Of a stretch of DNA of 32,156 bases, positions 1 to 6,190 are shown piece after piece. This DNA comes from Pseudomonas sp. PH1b (GTDB lineage: Bacteria; Pseudomonadota; Gammaproteobacteria; Pseudomonadales; Pseudomonadaceae): assembly GCF_000633395.1 (NCBI RefSeq), contig NZ_AYMU01000063.1, forward strand, positions 1 through 32,156. The letters are read 5' to 3'. Within the stretch, counting starts at the first letter, position 1. Each line of letters starts with the position of its first letter. A program made the position numbers and the translations under genes. The notes under the pieces are model-generated. The model ran no database searches and was not told the DNA's origin. It saw only the letters and a program-made list of their open reading frames with translations.

Positions 1-294
1 GCCCAGGTGCAGGGCCTTGAGACCAGAGCCGCAGACCTTGTTCAGGGTCATGGCGGGCACGGCGTGGGGCAGGCCGGCCTTGATCGCGGCCTGGCGGGCG
101 GGGTTCTGCCCGGCGCCGGCGGTGAGCACCTGGCCCATGATCACTTCGTCGACCTGGGCCGGGTCGATGCCGGTCTGGGCCAGCAGTTGGCGAATGACCG
201 CGGCGCCCAGGTCAACGGCGGGAATGTTTGCCAGGGAGCCTTGGAAACTGCCCACGGCGGTGCGGGTGGCGGCAACGATGACGACGTCTTGCAT
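1..294 (-). CDS. atoB: acetyl-CoA acetyltransferase (thiolase), N-terminal part, cut by window edge
   Basis: The 98 codons present encode the N-terminal quarter of a thiolase; the rest lies beyond position 1. It starts MQDVVIVAATRTAVGSFQGS, the usual thiolase opening, and reaches NKVCGSGLKALH, whose Cys (about residue 89) is the acyl-accepting nucleophile of the family. Thiolases of this type cleave acetoacetyl-CoA to two acetyl-CoA. The ATG follows a GAGGAG ribosome site that overlaps the stop of the upstream CoA-transferase subunit gene (11 bp gap), so the genes are co-transcribed and probably translationally coupled. The operon order dhcA-dhcB-atoB matches what I know from P. aeruginosa (PA1999-PA2001), where it serves carnitine/acetoacetate use. 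The identification is firm; the exact substrate is inferred from context. Confidence 0.93.
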   Translation of the reverse strand, partial: MQDVVIVAATRTAVGSFQGSLANIPAVDLGAAVIRQLLAQTGIDPAQVDEVIMGQVLTAGAGQNPARQAAIKAGLPHAVPAMTLNKVCGSGLKALHLG

Positions 295-305
295 GATGGG
301 GCTCC

Positions 306-965
306 TCAGGCGAACTGCATTTCAGGCACGTGGTCCGGCACGATCAGCTTGCCGGCGGTCTTGCTGACGATTTCCTCGACGCTGACCCCGGGGGCGCGTT
401 CCTTGAGGATGAAGGCGCCGTTCTCGATCTCCAGGTAGGCCAGGTCGGTGAGCACGCGCTTGATGCACTGGGCGCCGGTCAGCGGCAGGCTGCAGCGGCT
501 GAGCAATTTGGATTCGCCGTCTTTCGAGGCGTGGGTCATGGTGACGATGATGTTCTCGGCACCGGCCACCAGGTCCATGGCGCCGCCCATGCCCTTGACC
601 AGCTTGCCGGGGATCATCCACGAGGCGATGTTGCCCTGCACGTCCACTTCGAAGGCACCGAGCACGGTGAGGTCGATGTGGCCGCCGCGGATCATCGCGA
701 AGGATTCGGCAGAGGAGAAGATCGAAGCACCGATGCGCGCGGTGACCGTCTGCTTGCCGGCGTTGATCATGTCGGCGTCGACTTCGTCCTCGGTGGGGAA
801 GGCGCCCATGCCCAGCAGGCCGTTTTCCGATTGCAGCATGACTTCCATGCCGTCGGGGATGTAGTTGGCCACCAGGGTCGGGATGCCGATGCCGAGGTTG
901 ACGTAGAAGCCGTCCTGCAGTTCGCGGGCGACGCGCTGAGCCATTTGTTCGCGGGTAAGAGCCAT
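306..965 (-). CDS. dhcB: 3-oxoacid (dehydrocarnitine/acetoacetate) CoA-transferase subunit B
   Basis: This 219-residue protein is the beta subunit of a family I CoA-transferase. Visible signatures are the GIGIPT loop (residues 25-30), the SENGLLGMG motif holding the catalytic Glu (E47, forms the glutamyl-CoA thioester), and the GGAMDLV segment of the subunit B fold. It works with the subunit A encoded 36 bp upstream, moving CoA from an acyl-CoA donor to a 3-oxo acid. The thiolase downstream can then split the product. In P. aeruginosa the orthologous pair dhcAB is required for dehydrocarnitine use; acetoacetate is the other likely substrate, and sequence alone cannot separate them (AtoA/ScoB naming is equally possible). 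The start ATG has an AAAAGGA site eight to nine bases upstream. Confidence 0.9.
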   Translation of the reverse strand: MALTREQMAQRVARELQDGFYVNLGIGIPTLVANYIPDGMEVMLQSENGLLGMGAFPTEDEVDADMINAGKQTVTARIGASIFSSAESFAMIRGGHIDLTVLGAFEVDVQGNIASWMIPGKLVKGMGGAMDLVAGAENIIVTMTHASKDGESKLLSRCSLPLTGAQCIKRVLTDLAYLEIENGAFILKERAPGVSVEEIVSKTAGKLIVPDHVPEMQFA

Positions 966-1001
966 GTTTGTTGTCCTTTTAGTCGGGCTGGGGAAGGGCG
1001 A

Positions 1002-1700
1002 TCACTTGCGCACGGTGCGCTGTTCGATGCGCTTCTCGAAGGTGCCGCAGATGACCCGGTCGACGTAGATGCCGGGGGTGTGGATCTGCGTCGGGTCCAG
1101 TTCGCCCGGCTCGACGATTTCTTCCACTTCGACCACGGTGATCTTGCCGGCGGTGGCCGCCAGGGGGTTGAAGTTCTGCGCGGTGTGGCGGTAGACCACG
1201 TTGCCGAAGTGATCGGCCTTCCAGCCTTTGACGATGGCGAAGTCGCCGGTGATGGATTCTTCCATCAGGTAGGTGCGGCCCTTGAATTCACGGGTTTCCT
1301 TGCCATCGGCCACCGGGGTGCCAACACCGGTGGCGGTGAAGAAGGCCGGGATCCCGGCGCCGCCGGCGCGCATTTTTTCCGCCAGGGTGCCTTGAGGGGT
1401 CAGGACCACTTCGATCTCGCCGCTGAGCAGCTGCTTTTCGAACAGGGCGTTTTCACCCACGTAGGAGGCGATCACCTTGCTGATCTGGCGGTCTTCCAGG
1501 AGCACGCCCAGGCCGAACCCGTCGACCCCGCAGTTGTTGGACACCACGGTCAGGTCACGGGTACCGCGGCGCTTGATCTCGGCGATCAGGTTCTCGGGGA
1601 TACCGCACAGGCCGAAGCCGCCGGCGATCACGGTCATGCCATCTTGCAGACCTTCCAGGGCTTCCTCGTAGGACGCCACGCGCTTGTCGAAACCTGCCAT
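1002..1700 (-). CDS. dhcA: 3-oxoacid (dehydrocarnitine/acetoacetate) CoA-transferase subunit A
   Basis: The 232-residue alpha subunit of a family I CoA-transferase and first gene of the dhcA-dhcB-atoB operon. The AGGFGLCGIPENL stretch (about residues 26-38) is the family signature for CoA binding, followed by the typical YVGENALFEKQLLSGE and GTLAEKMRAGGAGIPAFFT segments. I chose the ATG at 1700. A GTG six bases upstream (1706) also keeps the frame, but it lies directly against the GAGGAAGG ribosome site, which is well spaced only for the ATG. The gene diverges from the LysR gene dhcR across a 250 bp gap that carries tandem repeats, so its promoter and the DhcR operator should lie there. Atypical base use is not apparent. 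Confidence 0.9.
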   Translation of the reverse strand: MAGFDKRVASYEEALEGLQDGMTVIAGGFGLCGIPENLIAEIKRRGTRDLTVVSNNCGVDGFGLGVLLEDRQISKVIASYVGENALFEKQLLSGEIEVVLTPQGTLAEKMRAGGAGIPAFFTATGVGTPVADGKETREFKGRTYLMEESITGDFAIVKGWKADHFGNVVYRHTAQNFNPLAATAGKITVVEVEEIVEPGELDPTQIHTPGIYVDRVICGTFEKRIEQRTVRK

Positions 1701-1823
1701 TTGCACCTTCCTCTTTCTTGTTCGTTGGCGGCTGGCCAGCCGTTTGCGGGCCAGTGTTGCGCTGCGGGATTGATTTGTTAAGTTGATTTTTAAGGTTGAT
1801 TGATTGGATAAACAGCATAATTA

Positions 1824-1872
1824 GCTCCAAGCTCCAAGCTCCAAGCTCCAAGCTCCAAGCTCCAAGCTCCAA
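1824..1872. repeat. tandem heptamer array, GCTCCAA x7
   Basis: Seven perfect head-to-tail copies of the 7-bp unit GCTCCAA fill 49 bp of the dhcA-dhcR gap. A single A separates them from a second heptamer array. Perfect copies point to slipped-strand expansion, so copy number probably differs between strains. Confidence 0.95.
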
Positions 1873-1873
1873 A

Positions 1874-1929
1874 CTTGCGGCTTGCGGCTTGCGGCTTGCG
1901 GCTTGCGGCTTGCAGCTTATAGCTTGCCG
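1874..1929. repeat. tandem heptamer array, CTTGCGG x5 plus three degenerate copies
   Basis: Five perfect CTTGCGG units (1874-1908) are followed by CTTGCAG, CTTATAG and CTTGCCG. The array ends 21 bp before the dhcR start codon and so lies in the dhcR leader or promoter. It is directly next to the GCTCCAA array but uses a different unit of the same length. Confidence 0.93.
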
Positions 1930-1950
1930 CTGCTCTCCCGAGGATGACAG

Positions 1951-2853
1951 ATGACGGTTAAACAGATACGGGCATTTCTGGCGGTGGCCCACAGTTTGAG
2001 CTTTGCCCTGGCCTGCGAGCGGCTGCACCTGTCGCAGTCGGCCCTGAGCCTGACGATCAAGGCGCTGGAGGAAGGCCTTGGCGGGCGCCTGTTCACACGC
2101 AATACGCGCAACGTGGCGCTGACCCCGGAAGGCGAGGCCTTGCTGCCTCTGGCGCGGCGCCTGATTGCCGATTGGGACAACGCCGAGGACGAATTGCGCC
2201 AGCGTTTCACCCTGCAACGGGGCCGGGTGACCCTGGCGGCGATGCCGTCCTTTGCCGGTAACCTGCTGCCGCCGATCCTCAAGCATTTTCGCGCCCGCTA
2301 CCCCCAGGTCAACGTCACGGTCAACGACGTGGTCAACGAGCAGGTGCTGGAAATGGTCCGTGACCGCGAGGTGGAGCTGGGGGTGGCGTTCGAGCCCCAG
2401 GACAGCACGTCCCTGGTGTTCACCCCGTTGTACATCGACCGCTTTGTCGCCGTGGTGCCCAAGGATTCGCCCCTGGCCCAGCGCAGCGAGATCGACTGGC
2501 AGGCGCTGTTGCAGGAGCCCTTCATCACCCTGCAGCGACCGTCCACGGTGCGGGTGATGCTCGAAGATCACCTGCGGGCCAGGGGCGTGCAATTGCCGGT
2601 GGAGTTTGAAAGCCATCAGCTGGCAACGGTGGGGCGCATGGTCGCCAGTGGCCTGGGGGTGAGCGCGGTGCCGGCGCTGTGTGCCCAGCAGATGCGCGAG
2701 CTGGGCGGGCACTGCCTGACCCTGGGCGAACCGGTGGTGGAGCGGGCCATCGGCGTGTTGACCAAGCCGGGGGAGGAGCTGTCCACCGCGGCCCAGGCGC
2801 TGTTCGATATCCTGCGTGAGGAAAACTTCGGCGAGCGCCTGGTGACCGGCTGA
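1951..2853 (+). CDS. dhcR: LysR-family regulator of the dhc operon
   Basis: A 300-residue LysR-type regulator of normal length. The winged helix-turn-helix occupies residues 1-60 (IRAFLAVAHSLSFALACERL, then LSQSALSLTIKALEE, then FTRNTRNVALTPEG), followed by a LysR substrate-binding domain (about 90-295). It is divergent from dhcA, the classic layout for a LysR activator and its target. In P. aeruginosa the gene at this place (PA1998) is named dhcR, so the symbol is transferred by synteny. A GAGGA site sits eight bases before the ATG. The effector is not visible in sequence; a CoA-transferase substrate or related metabolite is the reasonable guess. Its stop is one base from the stop of the convergent sirtuin gene, leaving no room for an intervening terminator. 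Confidence 0.85.
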   Translation: MTVKQIRAFLAVAHSLSFALACERLHLSQSALSLTIKALEEGLGGRLFTRNTRNVALTPEGEALLPLARRLIADWDNAEDELRQRFTLQRGRVTLAAMPSFAGNLLPPILKHFRARYPQVNVTVNDVVNEQVLEMVRDREVELGVAFEPQDSTSLVFTPLYIDRFVAVVPKDSPLAQRSEIDWQALLQEPFITLQRPSTVRVMLEDHLRARGVQLPVEFESHQLATVGRMVASGLGVSAVPALCAQQMRELGGHCLTLGEPVVERAIGVLTKPGEELSTAAQALFDILREENFGERLVTG

Positions 2854-2854
2854 T

Positions 2855-3694
2855 TCAGCGCAGCAGGCGTTCGGCCAGCCAAGGCAGTACCTGATCGCAG
2901 GGGGCATTGAGCTTGAGGTCCAGCAGTTCGTCGGCGCGGGTCTTGCCGAAGTTGATCGCCAGCAGCGGCTTGCCCTGTTCGGCCACGGCGCGGCACAGGC
3001 GAAACGCCGAATAGGCCATCAGCGATGAGCCCACCACCAGCAGGCCTGCGGCTTCGTGCACGGCACTCAGGGCCCGGGCAGCGGTGGCCGGAGCCACGTT
3101 CTCGCCGAAGAACACCACGTCGGGTTTCAAGCGCGAGCCGTTGCAGTAGGGGCAATGGGGCACTTGGAAGCGTTCCTCGAAGGCCGGGTCCAGCAGGGTG
3201 TCGCCGTCCGGTGCCGGCACCGCGTCGACGCCGGCCAGGTAAGGGTTGTGCGCTTGCAGTTGCTGCTGGATGGCGTCCCTCTGGCTGCGCTGGCCGCAGT
3301 CCAGGCACAAGACCCGCTGCAGGCTGCCGTGGAGTTCGATCACCTCCAGGCTGCCGGCTTCGTCGTGCAGGGCGTCGACATTCTGGGTGATCACCCCGGC
3401 GATCCGGCCGGCCGCCTGCAACTGTGCCAGGGCCTGGTGCGCGGCATTCGGCCGGGCCTGGCGGATGCGCGGCCAGCCGAGCATGGCCCGCGCCCAGTAG
3501 CGGCGACGGGCTTCGGGCTGGCCAAGGAACTCCTGGTACATCATCGGCTGGCGGCCACGGCGCACGCCCTCGTTGTCGCGGTAGTCGGGAATCCCCGAGG
3601 GGGTGCTGATGCCGGCTCCGGTGAGGACCATGAAGGGCTGACGACTCAGGGACTCGGCGAGTTGTTCGAGGGCGGTGGCAGGAAGGTCGATCAT
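2855..3694 (-). CDS. SIR2-family NAD-dependent protein deacylase
   Basis: A 279-residue sirtuin. It shows the NAD-binding GAGISTPSGIPDYRD (residues 26-40), TQNVD (103-107), catalytic His in LHGS (H122), a four-Cys zinc site (C130/C133 and C181/C184) and the KPDVVFFGENV segment. Sirtuins remove acyl groups from lysine using NAD+, releasing nicotinamide and O-acyl-ADP-ribose. The GIPDYR form and overall pattern resemble the SIRT4-like (class II) branch more than E. coli CobB, so acyl preference cannot be assumed. I start at the ATG at 3694; longer frames upstream lack sirtuin similarity. No strong ribosome site is seen there. It follows the AraC-type gene on the same strand after 98 bp and may be co-transcribed. 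Confidence 0.88.
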   Translation of the reverse strand: MIDLPATALEQLAESLSRQPFMVLTGAGISTPSGIPDYRDNEGVRRGRQPMMYQEFLGQPEARRRYWARAMLGWPRIRQARPNAAHQALAQLQAAGRIAGVITQNVDALHDEAGSLEVIELHGSLQRVLCLDCGQRSQRDAIQQQLQAHNPYLAGVDAVPAPDGDTLLDPAFEERFQVPHCPYCNGSRLKPDVVFFGENVAPATAARALSAVHEAAGLLVVGSSLMAYSAFRLCRAVAEQGKPLLAINFGKTRADELLDLKLNAPCDQVLPWLAERLLR

Positions 3695-3792
3695 TGGGAA
3701 CGGGTTTCCGGTGGCCAAGGGACGAGCATCAGAAATAGCCGCAAAGCCCCGGGCACGCCAGTGTTTTCGATGGTCTTGGCCGACTGCGCCGT

Positions 3793-4758
3793 TCACCGCC
3801 GTGGGCCAAATACCGACTTGGGGGACTTGCCATAGAACCGGGTAAAGGCCGCGCTGAAGTTGCCGGGATAGCCGTAGCCCACCCGATAGGCCACCTGGGC
3901 CACCTGGCAACCGCTTTGCAGCAGGCTGTGGGCCCGGGCCATACGCAGCTCCAGGAGCATGCGCTGGGGCGTGGTGTTGAAGTGCGCGCGCAAGCCCTGC
4001 TTGAGCTTGAACTCATTGAGGCCCACGGTCGCGCACAGGTAGGCCACGGTCAGGGGCTGGTGCATCTGCTCGAACATGAGGTCTCGCACCTGCTGCAACT
4101 TGTCGATGTCGTCGGCGCTCAAGCGGCAGTTTTCGGCAGTGGGTGCGGGGGCCAGAGCCTGCAGTTGCAGGGACAGCAGGCTCAGGGCATGGATATGTCG
4201 TTCAAGGTGCCCGGAATGGTCCTGGCTGGCCGGGCACAGCAAGGCATTGGCGTGGCCGCTGCTGGCCGCCGAGGTGGTTTGCCGGGCCAGTTGGCGCAAG
4301 GGGCCGTGGCCCAGCAGTTGCCGGGCCCGTTGTGCCCCGAGGTATTTTTCCAGCAGGCGTTCCCCCACCAGCAGGCGCAGTTGCGACACGGTGCTGGCCG
4401 CCTCGTAGCGGCGCTCGCCCTGGCTGGCCGGGAAGGTGGTGACGGTGGTTTGCCCGGCATCGAACGCCAGGGTCGAGCCATCGCTGGCGCAAAAACCGGA
4501 GCGGCCCTGCAGCGCCAGGGTGATGACCAGCAAGCGGCCCTCGTGGCAGCTATGGGCCTCTTCCACCAGGGGCCGGTTGGGACGGTAGCGCGAGCGCACC
4601 AGGGTCAGGTCCTGATCCAGGCACAGTGTCTCGAAATGGCATTCACCCAAGGCCTGCGGCAACTGCTGGCGGCACCAGCCGCCCGGCATCTGGCTGTGCT
4701 GGCGCGGCTGGCTGGCCGGCAGGTGGTAGGTCTGGGAAAGCTTGGAGGAAACGGCCAT
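3793..4758 (-). CDS. AraC-family transcriptional regulator (PchR-like)
   Basis: This 321-residue protein has a poorly conserved N-terminal sensing region (1-210) and a C-terminal AraC double helix-turn-helix (about 218-318). The second helix-turn-helix is evident in QVAQVAYRVGYGYPGNFSAA followed by FTRFYGKSPKSV. The N-terminal region and the LTVAYLCATVGLNEFKLKQG segment recall PchR-type regulators, which often sense siderophores, but no siderophore gene lies nearby, so that role is only a possibility. A strong AGGAG site is seven bases before the ATG. The gene is divergent from an MFS transporter across 159 bp holding three related GCGTT-containing motifs, so control of that transporter and of itself is likely. 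Confidence 0.85.
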   Translation of the reverse strand: MAVSSKLSQTYHLPASQPRQHSQMPGGWCRQQLPQALGECHFETLCLDQDLTLVRSRYRPNRPLVEEAHSCHEGRLLVITLALQGRSGFCASDGSTLAFDAGQTTVTTFPASQGERRYEAASTVSQLRLLVGERLLEKYLGAQRARQLLGHGPLRQLARQTTSAASSGHANALLCPASQDHSGHLERHIHALSLLSLQLQALAPAPTAENCRLSADDIDKLQQVRDLMFEQMHQPLTVAYLCATVGLNEFKLKQGLRAHFNTTPQRMLLELRMARAHSLLQSGCQVAQVAYRVGYGYPGNFSAAFTRFYGKSPKSVFGPRR

Positions 4759-4785
4759 GTTCAGGCTCCTGGGCTTGGGTGTGCA

Positions 4786-4847
4786 GCGTTTCGCATGCTA
4801 ATTGATCCGGATGGCATGCGAACGCACATGATAAGCGTTCTCGTATC
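4786..4847. promoter_or_regulatory. candidate operator region between AraC gene and MFS gene
   Basis: Three related motifs lie here: GCGTTTCGCATGC (4786-4798, plus), GCGTTCGCATGC (4814-4825, minus strand) and GCGTTCTCGTATC (4835-4847, plus). The first two form an inverted repeat with one extra T; the first and third are direct copies. AraC-type proteins commonly bind paired half-sites, so these are candidate regulator sites. The third overlaps a weak Fur-like match (4824-4842, about 13 of 19 consensus positions by eye). Confidence 0.4.
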
Positions 4848-4917
4848 TGAGTAGTCTGTTTCCCGAGCAAGAGTGATCACCGCCAACCGCTGGCGTGCAC
4901 CTTGCCGGGGAGAAATC

Positions 4918-6132
4918 ATGAATCAACACCCTTTCAACGGCAGTCGCGCCCGCAGCCTCTGGCTACGTACGGTGCTGGTCAGCGCCATGGCCCTGCCGAT
5001 GCTGATCTTCTACGCCATCGGCACCTTGGGCCCGCTGCTGATCAGTGACCTGGCCATAGCCCCCCATTGGCTGGGCTGGCTGGTGATGAGCGCCTTTGGC
5101 CTGGCTGCGTTGCTGTCGCTGTGGGCCGGGCCACTGGTCAGGGCCCTGGGCAGCCGGCGGGCCCTGGCCTTGCTGTTCTGGGCGACCCTGGCAGGTTACG
5201 GGCTGTTGCTGACCCTGCCAGGGTTTGCCGGCCTGGTGCTGGCCCTGGCGGTGTGCGGCGTGGCCCAGGCGCTGGCCAACCCGGTGACCAACCTGTTGGT
5301 GCTGGAGTGCGTCGAGCCTGCAAACAAGCCGGCAGTGGTGGGCCTGAAGCAATCCGGAGTGCAACTGTCGGCATTGTTCTGCGGCCTGTTGCTGCCGACC
5401 CTGGCCGCCGGCCTGGGCTGGCGCGGCGCCCTGGCGATCTTGTTGGTGCCGGCCCTGGCCCTGGCTTTGTGGGGGCCGCGAGTGGCGCCCGTGGCCGCCC
5501 CGAGACAGCCCCTGAGCCTGGGGCTGGTCCGTCCGAACAGCCGCCTGATGCTGCTGTTGAGCGTGCAGCTGTGCGTGGGCCTGGTGCTTTCGTCCTTCGT
5601 GACCTTTCTTGGGGTGTTCGCCGCCCGCCAGGGCGTATCGAGCGCGGAAGCCGGGGCCATGGTGGCCGGGTTCGGCGCCATGGGCATCCTCGCCCGTACC
5701 CTGTTGACCCCCTTGGGCGCCCGGCTGCGGGAGGAAGGCTGGCTGCTGCTCGGCTTGCTGCTGCTGGCCTGCCTGGCCCTGGGGGTGACCGCCCAAGCCA
5801 CGGCGCAGGCGCACTGGCCCTTGTGGTTCGGTGCCCTGGGCATGGGCCTGACTGCGGTCGCGACCAATGCCATCGCCATGAGCATGTTGCTGCGGGACCC
5901 GGCCTTCGGCAGCCCGGCGCCGGCCTCGGGCCTGCTGTCGGCGGGGTTCTTTGCCGGCTTCGCCTTGGGGCCGCTGTTGTTCGGCCTGGTGCAGCAGGCT
6001 CAGGGTGGCTTCGCCAATGCCTGGCTGTTGTCCATCGCGGTGTTGCTTTTGGGCTGCGTGTTCAGCCTGCTGCTGTGCAAGGTCCGGCGTGGTGCGGCGG
6101 TTGCCAGCGGCGAGCCGGCAGGCGGGGGTTGA
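4918..6132 (+). CDS. MFS transporter, 12 membrane segments
   Basis: A 404-residue, very hydrophobic protein with about twelve predicted membrane helices, typical of the major facilitator superfamily. The first helix follows a short charged N-terminus (MNQHPFNGSRARSLWLRT). The segments WGPRVAPVAAPRQP and ARTLLTPLGARLREE form cytoplasmic loops between and within the two six-helix halves. Overall it resembles the CynX/NimT-like group, but the substrate is not readable. The ATG at 4918 has a GGGGAGAA site; an in-frame ATG at 4873 is less likely because no site precedes it. The gene diverges from the AraC-type gene, suggesting regulated uptake or export of the regulator's ligand. It ends before a strong hairpin shared with the convergent neighbour. 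Confidence 0.85.
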   Translation: MNQHPFNGSRARSLWLRTVLVSAMALPMLIFYAIGTLGPLLISDLAIAPHWLGWLVMSAFGLAALLSLWAGPLVRALGSRRALALLFWATLAGYGLLLTLPGFAGLVLALAVCGVAQALANPVTNLLVLECVEPANKPAVVGLKQSGVQLSALFCGLLLPTLAAGLGWRGALAILLVPALALALWGPRVAPVAAPRQPLSLGLVRPNSRLMLLLSVQLCVGLVLSSFVTFLGVFAARQGVSSAEAGAMVAGFGAMGILARTLLTPLGARLREEGWLLLGLLLLACLALGVTAQATAQAHWPLWFGALGMGLTAVATNAIAMSMLLRDPAFGSPAPASGLLSAGFFAGFALGPLLFGLVQQAQGGFANAWLLSIAVLLLGCVFSLLLCKVRRGAAVASGEPAGGG

Positions 6133-6148
6133 GGGCAGGGGGGCTACC

Positions 6149-6184
6149 TGGGCCAGGCTGAAACCTGGGTTTCAGCCTGGCCCA
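6149..6184. terminator. long perfect hairpin between convergent genes
   Basis: A 16-bp perfect inverted repeat with a 4-base loop (CTGG) lies between the stops of the MFS gene (6132) and the convergent sulfatase-fold gene (6191). There is no U-run on either strand, but the placement and stem strength fit a bidirectional transcription stop or a 3'-end stabilising stem. Confidence 0.65.
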
Positions 6185-6190
6185 CCGGGA

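Noticed and set aside
330..1781. Long plus-strand open frame of 483 codons opposite dhcA/dhcB
   Set aside because: It is the antisense of two well-supported CoA-transferase genes; its His/Gly/Asp-rich translation is typical of GC-rich shadow frames.
1824..1929. CRISPR array
   Set aside because: Units are 7 bp with no spacers; these are simple tandem repeats.
4824..4842. Fur box before the MFS gene
   Set aside because: Only about 13 of 19 consensus positions and overlapping a better explained motif; kept as a remark, not a feature.
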